Shown: positions 25,797-34,839, numbered from the stretch's first letter. The stretch is DNA of 64,000 bases from Paenibacillus phoenicis (GCF_034718895.1 NZ_JAYERP010000001.1:434001-498000), one strand, 5' to 3'. The notes: a model not told the origin generated them from the sequence alone. Numbers and translations: made by a program.

Positions 25797-27002
25797 ATGA
25801 AAAAACAGCTGAACAGCCAATCCATCCTGCTGCTGGCGGTGAACGGTCTGTTCGTGCTTGCCGGCGCCTTGTCGGGCACGTTCCTGAACGTCTACATCTG
25901 GAAAGTGAAAGCGGATTTTAACCTGATTGCCTGGTTTACGTTCAGCCAGCAGCTGGCCTTGGGACTTGTCTTTTGGATTGCCGGGAAATGGGTGAAGGAA
26001 CGCGACAAAATGATCTTTTTGCGGCTCGGCATTATCGTCTCGGGCATCTTCTATTTGCTGGTGCTGTGGACGGGCAAACATACGGTGGACTACATATGGC
26101 CGCTTGGTTTGTTGTTCGGAACCGGTTCGGGATTGTTCTGGCTGGCCTTTAACGTCGTGTATTTCGAGGTGACGGATGTCGAGACGCGGGACCGATTTAA
26201 CGGCTGGGTGGGGATTCTCGGTTCGGTGATCGGGATCTTTGGCCCGTGGATCTCCGGCTGGCTGATCTCCATGAAACACGGCGAGGCCGGATACCGGCTG
26301 ATTTTTACCATCTCGTTAATCGTGTATGGGGTAGGGATCTTACTCAGCTTCTGGCTGAAAAAAAGAAAAACGGGCGGGCCTTATCACTGGCTGGCTCCCG
26401 TGCAAATGCTGAAAAAGGGCAGCCCGTGGCGCCAGGCTGCGCCCGCTTCGGCCGCCCATGGTCTGCGCGAAGGCGTATTTTCGTTCCTGATCAATTTGCT
26501 GATCTTTATCAGCACTTCTGCGGAGTGGCGGATTGGGCAGTTTTCACTGATCACGTCCCTTGTCTCCCTAGTCAGCTTCTGGGCGGTAGGGAAGTGGCTG
26601 AAAATCCGCGCGCGCTACTACGGGATGTTGGTCGGGGCTTTGCTCATCACTGCGGTGATCATCCCGTTGCTCTGGAAGGTCAATTACGTCACCCTGATGA
26701 TGATGGGGGTAGGGACGTCCTTGTTTTTGCCGCTTTACCTGATTCCCGTCATCTCTTCAGTGTTCGACCTGATTGGCAATAGTCCGGAAAGCGTGGAGCA
26801 GCGGGTGGAGCTGATCGTGCTTCGCGAGCTTAGCATTACGGTGGGGCGCTTGGGCGGAACGCTGTTGTTTATCGTGGTCTATTCCCTCATTCCGCGCATG
26901 TCAACGATCACCTGGCTGATGTTCGCCTTGGGGGCAACGCCGGTGCTGAGCTGGCTGGCCCTGCGCCGGCTGTTGAAGCGGGAGGCGGCCAAAGCCGCCT
27001 GA
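25797..27002 (+). CDS. Major facilitator superfamily transporter
   Basis: A 401-residue permease with about 12 hydrophobic helices and a central basic loop (KKRKTGGPYHW). Substrate unknown. ATG 25797 with GGGAGGAGC upstream is preferred over an open-frame start at 25653 because the latter would translate through the preceding terminator. It is a single-gene unit. Confidence 0.85.
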   Translation: MKKQLNSQSILLLAVNGLFVLAGALSGTFLNVYIWKVKADFNLIAWFTFSQQLALGLVFWIAGKWVKERDKMIFLRLGIIVSGIFYLLVLWTGKHTVDYIWPLGLLFGTGSGLFWLAFNVVYFEVTDVETRDRFNGWVGILGSVIGIFGPWISGWLISMKHGEAGYRLIFTISLIVYGVGILLSFWLKKRKTGGPYHWLAPVQMLKKGSPWRQAAPASAAHGLREGVFSFLINLLIFISTSAEWRIGQFSLITSLVSLVSFWAVGKWLKIRARYYGMLVGALLITAVIIPLLWKVNYVTLMMMGVGTSLFLPLYLIPVISSVFDLIGNSPESVEQRVELIVLRELSITVGRLGGTLLFIVVYSLIPRMSTITWLMFALGATPVLSWLALRRLLKREAAKAA

Positions 27003-27244
27003 TGCGTATAACTCGGCGGAGTTGGCACGGGCTTCGAGGTTCGCGTCAAGTTGGGATGCGGCCCGATAAAGGGAAGGCCGTCCCGGGATTCTCCAAATAC
27101 GGCCCCCCCCAGGCGTAACTGATGGACAGGTGCTCCTGTTCCGGAAACCGTTTGTGGATTTCTTCCAACAGGGCGAACATATCGTTCCTGGAGCGGGGCA
27201 TACTATCGTAAGAAGGATCAGATGGATCAGAAGGATCATCCACC
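27003..27244. other. Gene-poor stretch with a C8 tract and a possible decayed ORF
   Basis: On the reverse strand a 65-codon frame (27046-27243) begins with a repeated DPSDPSDPS and contains FALLEEIHKRFPEQEHLSISYAWGG before a run of eight identical bases near 27103-27110 (C on this strand). It may be a remnant broken at the homopolymer, but nothing recognisable supports it. Confidence 0.25.
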
Positions 27245-27258
27245 AGGAGGGAATGTTG

Positions 27259-27495
27259 ATGTTGTACTCACAAATGCAGCCATTGTCGATGAAAGAACTG
27301 GATTATATCGCCGACTCCATCTCCAACGAGGAGATGCTCACGAAGCTTTGCGCAGCGGCAGCCGCCGTCTCGCAAAACTTTGAAATCGAACAGGCGATGC
27401 TGGAGCACATCCGTGCCCATGAGCATCATCTGCACCTGTTAACGGATGCGCTGCGTCAGCATCAAATGGCGGCTCCGGCTTCAACCCCAAATTAA
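27259..27495 (+). CDS. Small CotF-like coat-associated protein
   Basis: A 78-residue helical protein (MKELDYIADSISNEEMLTKLCAAAAAV, MLEHIRAHEHHLHLLTDAL). Its pattern fits the short helical proteins encoded next to CotF-like coat genes. ATG 27259 lies 8 bases after AGGAGG; the in-frame ATG 27253 is too close to it. It forms an operon with the next gene, 26 bases on. Confidence 0.6.
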   Translation: MLYSQMQPLSMKELDYIADSISNEEMLTKLCAAAAAVSQNFEIEQAMLEHIRAHEHHLHLLTDALRQHQMAAPASTPN

Positions 27496-27521
27496 TTTTG
27501 CTTTCGAGGAGGAATATCCCG

Positions 27522-27908
27522 ATGAATCAGACGGACATCCACGAGCTCTTACCCCAGAACGATTTGTTAAAATCGATTTTGGCCGATTTACGCCGTACTG
27601 TTCGAGAATATACGACCGCTACGACGGAGTCGTCCTGTCCGGCTCTACGGCAGATGTTTACCGAGTTGACGAACAGCACCTTGCGATTGCAGGGAACGCT
27701 GTATGAACTGATGAAGCACCAAGGCATTTACTCAGCGCCGGCACCGGCACCGCGCCAATTGTTGGACAAGAAGCTGCAAGACGCAGAGAAAACCCAGCAG
27801 GAGCTGCGTCAGTTTACCGAACGGCGAACTTCCCGCTGGACGCCCCATGCCCATCAGGCTAACGTGGAGGAGCATCAACCTAATGTACTTCCGCCGTATT
27901 CGATCTAA
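27522..27908 (+). CDS. CotF-family spore coat protein
   Basis: A 128-residue protein with a two-helix CotF-like core (LLPQNDLLKSILADLRRTVREYTTATTESSCPALRQMFTEL followed by a LQGTLYELMKHQGIY end) and a polar, proline-containing tail. CotF-type proteins are spore coat components made in the mother cell. ATG 27522 follows CGAGGAGG. An open frame from 27498 is rejected for that reason. Confidence 0.75.
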   Translation: MNQTDIHELLPQNDLLKSILADLRRTVREYTTATTESSCPALRQMFTELTNSTLRLQGTLYELMKHQGIYSAPAPAPRQLLDKKLQDAEKTQQELRQFTERRTSRWTPHAHQANVEEHQPNVLPPYSI

Positions 27909-27914
27909 ATGCCT

Positions 27915-27955
27915 AACCGTCCTATCCAAGAGCTTACTTGGAGTGGACGGTTTTT
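27915..27955 (+). terminator. Terminator of the coat gene pair
   Basis: AACCGTCCTATCCAAG pairs with CTTGGAGTGGACGGTT (27937-27952), then T-run. Confidence 0.85.
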
Positions 27956-28051
27956 CTATGCAGACGCCCAAAATTCATGTAATATAAGTATTAAATTTGT
28001 TCTGCAGACCGCTCAAATGAAGGGCTGCGGGGCATCGCTGGAGGATGAGGG

Positions 28052-28552
28052 ATGAAACAACTAAGCGAATTAAAGCTCAAACTGCTGGACCTCCTCAAAG
28101 AGGACGCCCGCCGGGATGCGAACTTACTGGCGACGCTCGTCGGCTCAACGGCGGAGGAAGTGGCGCAAGCAATCCGTGAATTGGAGGAAGATCACGTGAT
28201 CGTCAAATACGCGACCGTGGTGAATTCAAGTGCACTGGAAGACGAGAAGGTGACGGCGTTAATCGAAGTGCAAATTACACCCGAACGGGGACGCGGCTTC
28301 GATACGATCGCGGAGCGGGTATACCTGTTTCCCCAAGTCAAATCGGTATTTTTGATGTCCGGCGCATATGACCTGCTGGTGGAAGTCGAAGGCCGCAACT
28401 TGAAGGAAGTGGCGAGCTTTGTCTCCGACAAATTGTCCACCCTGGAGTCGGTGTTGTCGACGAAGACCCATTTTATTCTAAAAAAATACAAGCAAGACGG
28501 CATCATCTTCGAAGATCCCGAAGAAGACCGCCGTTTGTTGATATCTCCGTAA
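28052..28552 (+). CDS. alaR: Lrp/AsnC-family regulator (AlaR-like)
   Basis: A 166-residue feast/famine regulator: N-terminal winged helix (LLDLLKEDARRDANLLATLVGSTAEEVAQAI), then the RAM ligand-binding domain (VTALIEVQITPERGRGFDTIAERVY through VSDKLSTLESV). The next gene, 13 bases on, is an aminotransferase, the same arrangement as B. subtilis alaR-alaT (yugG-yugH), where the regulator activates alanine transaminase expression. The symbol rests on that synteny. Confidence 0.75.
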   Translation: MKQLSELKLKLLDLLKEDARRDANLLATLVGSTAEEVAQAIRELEEDHVIVKYATVVNSSALEDEKVTALIEVQITPERGRGFDTIAERVYLFPQVKSVFLMSGAYDLLVEVEGRNLKEVASFVSDKLSTLESVLSTKTHFILKKYKQDGIIFEDPEEDRRLLISP

Positions 28553-28565
28553 AGGAAGTAATGTT

Positions 28566-29774
28566 ATGAGTATTCAATCACAGCGTGCTGAGCAATCGAG
28601 TAAAACGATGACATCGTATTTGGCTCCGCGGGTCCGCGAGATTCAACCCTCCGGCATCCGCCGCTTCTTCGATCTGGCTAGCGGAAGCAAGGATATTATC
28701 ACGTTAGGCGTGGGCGAACCGGATTTTATCACCCCATGGCATGTCCGGGAAGCATGCGTTTACTCCCTGGAACGCGGGTATACGAGCTATACGTCCAACG
28801 CGGGAACGCCTGAGCTTCGGGAAGCGATCGCTGAATATTTGTACACGAGTTATCAGGTGAAATACGACCCGAAAGACGAAATCCTCGTCACTGTGGGCGG
28901 CAGTGAGGCGATTGATCTGGCGCTGCGGGCGTTAATCGAACCGGGCGATGAGATTCTCGTCCCGGTGCCTTGCTATATCTCCTACTCGCCGATTGCCATG
29001 ATCGGGGGAGGGGTGCCCGTCGAAATCGAGACTTACGCCAAGCACGATTTCAAGCTCCAGGCCGAAGACCTGAAAGCGAAGATTACGCCCAAATCCAAGG
29101 TTCTCATTTTAAATTATCCCAGCAATCCGACGGGCGGCATCATGACGTACGAAGATTGGCTGCCGATCGCCAAAATCGTCGAGGAGAACGATCTCATCGT
29201 CATTTCCGACGAGATTTATGCGGAGCTCACCTATGGGCAGAAGCACGTTAGCTTTGCTTCGATTCCGGGAATGAAGGACCGGACGATTCTGGTTAATGGG
29301 TTTTCCAAAGCGTTTGCGATGACCGGCTGGCGGATGGGTTATGCATGCGGACACCCGGACTTGATCTATGCCATGCTGAAAATTCACCAATATACGGTGA
29401 TGTGCGCTCCGGTTATGGGGCAAGTGGCTGCGCTCGAGGCGCTGAAGAACGGGCTGGAGGAGAAAGACCAGATGGTTGAATCCTACAATCAGCGCCGCCG
29501 CTTGATCGTTCAGGGCTTGCGCGACATCGGCCTGGAATGTCACGAGCCACAAGGGGCGTTCTATGCGTTTCCTAGCATCGCGTCTACCGGACTCAGCTCG
29601 GAGGAATTCGCCCAACGCCTTCTGCTGGAGGCGAAGGTGGCGGCGGTTCCGGGGAATGTCTTTGGCGCCGGCGGGGAAGGGTTCTTACGTTGCTCCTATG
29701 CGACAGGAGTGAATCAGCTCAACGAGGCGTTAAATCGAATGGAGCAGTTCGTCCGTAAATTGAAGCAAGGCTGA
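28566..29774 (+). CDS. alaT: Class I/II aminotransferase (AlaT-like)
   Basis: A 402-residue PLP enzyme of fold type I. The PLP lysine is in VNGFSKAFAMTGWRMGY; SNPTGG, ISDEIYAEL and the C-terminal FLRCSYAT (carboxylate-binding Arg) are in place. In B. subtilis the homologous gene after alaR makes alanine from pyruvate; an aromatic or other amino donor is also possible. ATG 28566 follows AAGGAAG. Operon with the Lrp-type regulator. Confidence 0.85.
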   Translation: MSIQSQRAEQSSKTMTSYLAPRVREIQPSGIRRFFDLASGSKDIITLGVGEPDFITPWHVREACVYSLERGYTSYTSNAGTPELREAIAEYLYTSYQVKYDPKDEILVTVGGSEAIDLALRALIEPGDEILVPVPCYISYSPIAMIGGGVPVEIETYAKHDFKLQAEDLKAKITPKSKVLILNYPSNPTGGIMTYEDWLPIAKIVEENDLIVISDEIYAELTYGQKHVSFASIPGMKDRTILVNGFSKAFAMTGWRMGYACGHPDLIYAMLKIHQYTVMCAPVMGQVAALEALKNGLEEKDQMVESYNQRRRLIVQGLRDIGLECHEPQGAFYAFPSIASTGLSSEEFAQRLLLEAKVAAVPGNVFGAGGEGFLRCSYATGVNQLNEALNRMEQFVRKLKQG

Positions 29775-29848
29775 TTTTGCAAATTACTTAAGACCTACCT
29801 GAGAAGATGGAGTTAATGGGGTTAATTAACAATTCTTTCATTTTCTAA

Positions 29849-29878
29849 TTGCTATAATTTTAATGGACATGGTATAAT
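29849..29878 (+). promoter_or_regulatory. Probable promoter of the Spo0E-family gene
   Basis: TTGCTA (29849-29854), 18 bases, TATAAT (29873-29878); about 45 bases before the TTG start. Confidence 0.5.
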
Positions 29879-29922
29879 TTGATTTTGGAAGAAGGTTTTA
29901 GTTTCTCAGGGAGGGATTTCTT

Positions 29923-30198
29923 TTGTGCGGTGAGTACAACGTGCCTTACAATAACGCTTTATTTACTGATGGCCGCGTCATGAGCCCGTGCATGGATCAA
30001 GAGGAACGGCCGCATTCACCGCAAGCCGTAACGCTGGAGGATGAAATTCACTTGCTTCGCAGCAAGATGGAACGGCTATTTCTGCAAGAAAAATCCTTTA
30101 CATCGGACATCGTGATTGAAATCAGCAGCTTATTGGACCTGAAAATTAATGAATTCATGAAAACTATGAAAACCACTCCAAAATCCATTCGACGTTAA
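29923..30198 (+). CDS. Spo0E-family aspartyl-phosphate phosphatase
   Basis: A 91-residue protein whose second half matches the Spo0E helical hairpin: EIHLLRSKMERLFLQEKS, then IEISSLLDLKINEFMK, with the SxxLD signature (SLLD). Spo0E-type phosphatases remove phosphate from Spo0A and delay sporulation. The first 35 residues are extra and cysteine-containing. TTG start at 29923 follows CAGGGAGGG. Monocistronic with a terminator behind it. Confidence 0.75.
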   Translation: MCGEYNVPYNNALFTDGRVMSPCMDQEERPHSPQAVTLEDEIHLLRSKMERLFLQEKSFTSDIVIEISSLLDLKINEFMKTMKTTPKSIRR

Positions 30199-30220
30199 CC
30201 TTGTTTGATCCTTGAAGTTG

Positions 30221-30250
30221 AAGGAGATCCGCCTTGCGGGTCTCCTTTTT
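30221..30250 (+). terminator. Terminator of the Spo0E-family gene
   Basis: AAGGAGATCCGC, loop CTT, GCGGGTCTCCTT, T-run. Confidence 0.85.
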
Positions 30251-30332
30251 GCGGTTCCAGCAGTTGCATGACCAGCCGGGCTGTGATTTATGGTAAGATG
30301 GTACGAGAGTATGTCACGGGGAGGAAAAACGA

Positions 30333-30899
30333 ATGTCGATCTATACGCGTTCCGGCGACCAAGGGCTAACCACGGTCATCGGCGGTCGAGTAACAAAAGA
30401 TGATGCGCAGGTTGAAGCCTACGGTTCGATCGATGAGCTGAATAGTTTCGTGGGACAAGCAGTCAGTTTATCGGACGAGGTGACGTTTGGCGATCTTCGT
30501 GAACAGCTGCTGGAGATCCAGCACGAGTTGTTTGATTGCGGCTCCGATCTCGCCTACGTCAAGCTGTCGGAAAGCCGCTACAAGGTGACGCCGGAGCTCG
30601 CACAGCGGCTTGAAGCATGGATTGATCGTTACGAAGCGGACAATCCGCCGCTTGAGAAGTTTATTTTGCCCGGGGGAACGCCGCTGGCTTCGGCCCTGCA
30701 CGTTTGCCGGACTGTATGCCGGCGCGCCGAACGCCGCGTCGTTACGCTGAGCCGGGTCAAGGAGATTAATGCCGAGGTGCTGATCTATCTGAACCGGTTG
30801 TCGGACTATTTCTTTGCAGCGGCTCGCATGGCTAATCATCGCCAGCAGGTGGCAGATATCGAATACGTGCGGAGCGGGAAGGTGTTTGGCAAGAAGTGA
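30333..30899 (+). CDS. PduO-type cob(I)alamin adenosyltransferase
   Basis: A 188-residue ATP:cob(I)alamin adenosyltransferase that makes adenosylcobalamin. Signatures: YTRSGDQGLTTVIGG at the N terminus (ATP site), EAYGSIDELNSFVG, and the C-terminal CRTVCRRAERRVVTL and YLNRLSDYFFAAAR helices. It trimerises in the cytoplasm. The following gene begins in its stop codon (GTGA overlap). Confidence 0.93.
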   Translation: MSIYTRSGDQGLTTVIGGRVTKDDAQVEAYGSIDELNSFVGQAVSLSDEVTFGDLREQLLEIQHELFDCGSDLAYVKLSESRYKVTPELAQRLEAWIDRYEADNPPLEKFILPGGTPLASALHVCRTVCRRAERRVVTLSRVKEINAEVLIYLNRLSDYFFAAARMANHRQQVADIEYVRSGKVFGKK

Positions 30900-31861
30900 G
30901 TTCCGAATATTATGATCCGATTGAATATCAAGTCCCTGCAGCGGAGGACGGTTGGACGGTCAAAAGCGTGCTCCAACGCCGGATGGGGATCTCCCGCAAG
31001 CTGCTGTCGCGGATTAAGCTGACCGAGCGCGGGGTGATGCTGAACGGGGAGCGGGTATACATCAGCGTCCCGGTGAAAGCCGGGGATACGGTGAGCGTCT
31101 CGCTGGAAAAGGAAACGTCAACCGACATCCTGCCGGAGCCGATACCGTTTGATATCGTCTACGAGGATGAGGCGCTGCTGATCGTCAATAAAGCGGCGGG
31201 ATTGATCGTGCATCCGACGCATGGTCACTACACGGGGACGCTGGCCAACGGCGTCGTGTATTATTGGCAGGAGAAAGGCGAGAAATTCCGCTTCCGCCCC
31301 GTGCACCGGCTGGACCAGGAGACGAGCGGCTTGATCGCCATCGCCAAAAATGCCTACGTGCACCAGCATATTTCCGAGCAGTTGATCGCAGGTGAGGTCA
31401 CCAAGAAATATACGGCGCTGGTGCACGGTTGTCCGGCGGTGCCGGAAGGAACGATCGACGGCCCGATCGACCGCGATCCTGCCGAACCTCACCGCCGGAT
31501 TGTCACCCCGTCGGGCTATCCCTCGTTGACCTATTATAAGGTCGCGGAAGCCTACGGCGACGGGGCTCGGGTTGAGCTGCGTCTCGGTACAGGACGGACG
31601 CATCAGATCCGCGTGCATATGACGTCGATCGGCCACCCGCTGATCGGCGACAAGTTCTACGGAATGCCGGGGCTCGCGGAGCTGCCGGCACCTGCACGCG
31701 AACGAATCGCCCGCTTAGATGCGGCGATCGGGCGACAGGCGCTCCACGCCTCAGAGCTTGGCTTCCGCCATCCGCTTACCGGTGAGGCGCTGACCTTTAA
31801 GTCAGAGCTGCCAGAGGATATGCTCAAGCTGGAAGCGATGCTGCGTTGGGCGAGTTTTTAG
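30896..31861 (+). CDS. RluA-family pseudouridine synthase
   Basis: A 321-residue rRNA/tRNA-modifying enzyme. An S4-like N-terminal domain (about 15-80, MGISRKLLSRIKLTERGVMLNG) precedes the RluA catalytic core, with the catalytic Asp in HRLDQETSGL and the conserved ARLxxGRTHQIR-type block (LRLGTGRTHQIRVHM). Which uridine it modifies is not clear. GTG start at 30896 overlaps the upstream stop, so translation is probably coupled. Confidence 0.92.
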   Translation: MSSEYYDPIEYQVPAAEDGWTVKSVLQRRMGISRKLLSRIKLTERGVMLNGERVYISVPVKAGDTVSVSLEKETSTDILPEPIPFDIVYEDEALLIVNKAAGLIVHPTHGHYTGTLANGVVYYWQEKGEKFRFRPVHRLDQETSGLIAIAKNAYVHQHISEQLIAGEVTKKYTALVHGCPAVPEGTIDGPIDRDPAEPHRRIVTPSGYPSLTYYKVAEAYGDGARVELRLGTGRTHQIRVHMTSIGHPLIGDKFYGMPGLAELPAPARERIARLDAAIGRQALHASELGFRHPLTGEALTFKSELPEDMLKLEAMLRWASF

Positions 31862-31887
31862 GAAAGTGGTAAGGAGGAATAAGGAAC

Positions 31888-32250
31888 GTGAGCAAACTGA
31901 AGGTTTATCATTATCCGCAATGCGGGACATGTAGAAGTGCAATTAAATCGCTGCAGGCCAAAGGGCATGAACTGGAGCTGCATCATATCAAGGAAACGCC
32001 GCCGAGTGCTGCCGAACTGGATAAGCTGGTGGAACTCAGCGGGTTGGAATTGAAGAAGTTTTTTAATACGAGCGGTGAGGTTTACAAGACAATGGGCTTA
32101 AAGGACAAGCTGGCGGGGATGTCGCGGGAGGAGCAGCTTCAGTTGCTGTCCTCGAACGGCATGCTGATCAAGCGCCCGATCGTGACGGACGGAAAGACCG
32201 TAACTGTCGGTTACAAGGAAGAAGCCTATGTACAGGCTTGGGGCCAATAA
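31888..32250 (+). CDS. ArsC/Spx-family thioredoxin-fold protein
   Basis: A 120-residue protein with the N-terminal CGTCRSA redox pair and the RPIVTDG block near the C terminus, typical of the ArsC/Spx/MgsR superfamily. The CxxC differs from classic ArsC (CX5R) and from Spx only by context, so arsenate reduction is not assured. It resembles B. subtilis YusI in length. GTG start follows AAGGAGG. Possibly co-transcribed with the flanking genes. Confidence 0.8.
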   Translation: MSKLKVYHYPQCGTCRSAIKSLQAKGHELELHHIKETPPSAAELDKLVELSGLELKKFFNTSGEVYKTMGLKDKLAGMSREEQLQLLSSNGMLIKRPIVTDGKTVTVGYKEEAYVQAWGQ

Positions 32251-32281
32251 ATTTGAACGAGAAGGGTGGCTTGGGTGAACC

Positions 32282-33169
32282 GTGGATTTGGCGCAAAGCA
32301 GTAAAAATACGATTCTGCTAGTGGACGGAATGGCGTTAATGTTCCGCGCCTATTACGCTTCGGCCGCAACCGGGTATATCCGGCGGACGAAAGCGGGCGT
32401 TCCGACCAATGCGGTGTACGGGTTTATGCGTTATTTTTGGGACGCGGTGCAGAAGTTTGGGCCGACGCATATCGCCTGCTGTTGGGATTTGGGCAGCAAG
32501 ACGTTCCGGACGGAGCAGTTTGCCGATTACAAAGGAAATCGTGCGGACGCGCCAGAGGGTCTGATTCCGCAGTTCTCCATGATCCGCGAGGTGATGGACA
32601 GCTTGGGGATTCCGAACATCAGCTCACCGGGTTATGAGGCGGACGATTGCATCGGAACGCTGGCAGCTCGCTTTGGTCAGGAGATGGACGTGCTGGTGCT
32701 GACGGGCGATCACGATATGCTGCAGCTGGTCAGCGAGCGGACAAGCGTAATCATCATGAAAAAAGGCCACGGCAACTACATGGTGTATACGCCGGAGGCC
32801 TTGATGGAGGAGAAGCAATTAAGGCCTGAACAGATCGTGGACCTGAAGGGTTTGATGGGGGATACGAGCGACAACTATCCGGGCGTGCGCGGCATCGGCG
32901 AGAAAACCGCCTTGAAGCTCGTGCAGGAGCACGGCTCGGTGGAAGGCATCCTGGCCAATCTGGACCAGTTGTCCAAATCGGTCCGGGCCAAAATCGAAGC
33001 GGATCTCGACATGCTGCATCTCTCGCGGCAGCTGGCCAAGATCCGCTGTGACATTGAGCTGGAATGCGATGTAGAGACCTGCCGGTTTGAGCTGAATCCG
33101 GCGCAGGTAATCTCCAAGTTCGAGGAACTGGAGATGGCCAGCATCAGCGTCTGGATGGGTGTCGTTTAA
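32282..33169 (+). CDS. 5'-3' exonuclease (PolI N-domain-like)
   Basis: A 295-residue stand-alone flap/exonuclease of the family that includes the N-terminal domain of DNA polymerase I (B. subtilis YpcP). Acidic metal-site residues are in LLVDGMAL, CCWDLGSKTFR, GYEADDCIG and LTGDHDMLQL, followed by the helix-3-turn motif DTSDNYPGVRGIGEKTA that grips DNA. It removes RNA primers or flaps. GTG start 32282, about 30 bases after the previous stop. Confidence 0.92.
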   Translation: MDLAQSSKNTILLVDGMALMFRAYYASAATGYIRRTKAGVPTNAVYGFMRYFWDAVQKFGPTHIACCWDLGSKTFRTEQFADYKGNRADAPEGLIPQFSMIREVMDSLGIPNISSPGYEADDCIGTLAARFGQEMDVLVLTGDHDMLQLVSERTSVIIMKKGHGNYMVYTPEALMEEKQLRPEQIVDLKGLMGDTSDNYPGVRGIGEKTALKLVQEHGSVEGILANLDQLSKSVRAKIEADLDMLHLSRQLAKIRCDIELECDVETCRFELNPAQVISKFEELEMASISVWMGVV

Positions 33170-33285
33170 AAGTGGCCATTAAGGTCAATGGAGTCCGTTA
33201 CACCGAGAAATTGCCGGGAAATAGGTGAATAAGAGCAATACGGTCCATTACGCAGGTTGCTGTTTTTGCGGTTTTGCGTACAACT

Positions 33286-33588
33286 TTAATCCGTGAAGTA
33301 CGGTTCACCTAATACCTGGTACAGAAAGGTGCGCAGTTCGGTGCCTTCCTCCTCGTTCAGGTTATAAATATGTTCGAGGTACCCTTCCTCCTCCAGGTCG
33401 TCGGTGCCAAGAATGGCCGTACGGCCGTTGTGCAGGTCGGTGACCAGCTTCTTCCCATAGAAACGATTGGTTGTGGTGACCGCCAGGTCATAACGCTTCA
33501 GCGATCCGCCGATGAACGTGACGAACCGGGTCGAAGTGTTTTCGGTACTGTCGGACAGGAAATCAAGCTCTTGATGCGGGTCGCTCAT
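33286..33588 (-). CDS. DUF3055 protein
   Basis: A 100-residue cytoplasmic protein of the Bacillota-specific DUF3055 family: TRFVTFIGGSLKRYDLAVTTTNRFYGKKLVTDL, then AILGTDDLEEEGYLEHIYNLNEEE and FLYQVL. Function unknown. ATG 33588 follows GGGAGG. Confidence 0.8.
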   Translation of the reverse strand: MSDPHQELDFLSDSTENTSTRFVTFIGGSLKRYDLAVTTTNRFYGKKLVTDLHNGRTAILGTDDLEEEGYLEHIYNLNEEEGTELRTFLYQVLGEPYFTD

Positions 33589-33670
33589 CCTGTAATGCCT
33601 CCCTTATTTCGGAATGTCTCTAGTTATTATACCGGAAAACGGAAGACAATGGGAAAATGATTCCTATGCA

Positions 33671-33698
33671 TTGACAGCTTGGTTGATTATGGTATTAT
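33671..33698 (+). promoter_or_regulatory. Strong promoter ahead of a short transcript
   Basis: TTGACA (33671-33676), 16 bases, TATTAT (33693-33698). Only about 20 bases of transcript precede the terminator hairpin at 33725. Confidence 0.65.
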
Positions 33699-33724
33699 TA
33701 GGGATAACAGGTTACGTTTGGAGG

Positions 33725-33769
33725 AAGCACCTCTTTTGCGAATTTCGCAGAAGAGGTGCTTTTTGTTTT
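33725..33769 (+). terminator. Strong hairpin terminator in the leader of the HRDC gene
   Basis: AAGCACCTCTT (33725-33735), inner TGCG/CGCA stem, AAGAGGTGCTT (33751-33761), then TTTGTTTT. It lies between a good promoter and the HRDC gene start at 33829, so it may be an attenuator or the end of a roughly 60-base RNA. Confidence 0.8.
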
Positions 33770-33828
33770 GCGCAAAAAGATGAAATGACTCCTTCGTAGC
33801 TGAAAATTTTTCAAGGAGGGACAGGTTG

Positions 33829-34839
33829 ATGCGGGTTGTATTTTTGAACAGTCTGGAGAAGAAGGACGGCGGGGCCATGATTCGGGGGGCCCAGGTGTGG
33901 ATTGGAGAGGAGGACGGCGTTTGGCGGATGGGCTGGAATGAGGTGACAGCAGACAGTGAGCAGGAGGACCTTTGGTACGAAGGGGCTTCATGGTCGGAGA
34001 TGCTTCATATTTACCGCCATCGATTGGCCGCCAAGCTAGGCGAGGGGTTTCGCCCCATAATGGAGGGAATCTGGGACGAGAAGGAAGCGTTAACCGGACG
34101 GGGGATGGCGGCGCAGAAGCTGTTTTGCTATAGCGAATTAAACAGCAATGAACCGGTATACAACGAGTTGACGGCCTGGCGTCGGAGAAAAGCTTCGTCT
34201 GAGCGCAAAGCGCCTTACTTAATTGCCAGCAATCGGTTGCTGCGGATGATCAGCGTATTTCTGCCGCAGACCGTGGATGAGCTGTTGCAGCTGCCGGGCG
34301 TTGGTGAGAACAAGGCCGGCGAATATGGCGCCGAGCTGCTGGAGATCACTCGGGCGGCCGAGCGGAAGCGCGGGTTCCCGCTGGATTGGGTCGAGCAGGA
34401 AATCGACGACGAGGTTTTCCGTACTTGGCTGTATAAGCAGAAGGAAGTGAAATACCGGGCGGAAATGGAAAAGTTCAACGTCCGTCGAGCGGTGCTCGAA
34501 GCCTTGGCCGCAGGGCTTAAGGTAGAGGATATTTGCGCCCGTACGGGCATCGAGCGGCGGGATGCGGTGGAGCTGCTGGAAAGCTTGGAGAAGGAGGGCT
34601 ACAACACCGAGGATTTGGTGAGTGCCGAACTTGAGGCCATGCCCGAAGCGGAGCAGCAGGCCGTATGGAAAGCTTACGAAGAGCTGGGGGACACGCTCCT
34701 GAAGCCGGTTCTGCAAAAGGTGTACGGGCCCGAAGCCAGTGAAGGCGGCAGCGGCAACCTCGATACGCTGTACGAGCGACTGCGCCTGATCCGCATCCGG
34801 TACCGCCGCCAGCGCGAGAACGCCCGGCACGCGGGTTGA
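33829..34839 (+). CDS. HRDC-domain protein
   Basis: A 336-residue protein with an HRDC domain at about 107-170 (YNELTAWRRRKASSERKAPYL through LQLPGVGENKAGEYG), a fold that binds nucleic acid in RecQ helicases and RNase D. No helicase or nuclease domain is present. The C terminus has a helix-turn-helix-like region (KVEDICARTGIERRDAVELL, about 227-247) and a basic tail. A nucleic-acid-binding role is inferred. ATG 33829 follows AAGGAGGGAC; an in-frame TTG at 33826 is less likely. Confidence 0.75.
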   Translation: MRVVFLNSLEKKDGGAMIRGAQVWIGEEDGVWRMGWNEVTADSEQEDLWYEGASWSEMLHIYRHRLAAKLGEGFRPIMEGIWDEKEALTGRGMAAQKLFCYSELNSNEPVYNELTAWRRRKASSERKAPYLIASNRLLRMISVFLPQTVDELLQLPGVGENKAGEYGAELLEITRAAERKRGFPLDWVEQEIDDEVFRTWLYKQKEVKYRAEMEKFNVRRAVLEALAAGLKVEDICARTGIERRDAVELLESLEKEGYNTEDLVSAELEAMPEAEQQAVWKAYEELGDTLLKPVLQKVYGPEASEGGSGNLDTLYERLRLIRIRYRRQRENARHAG

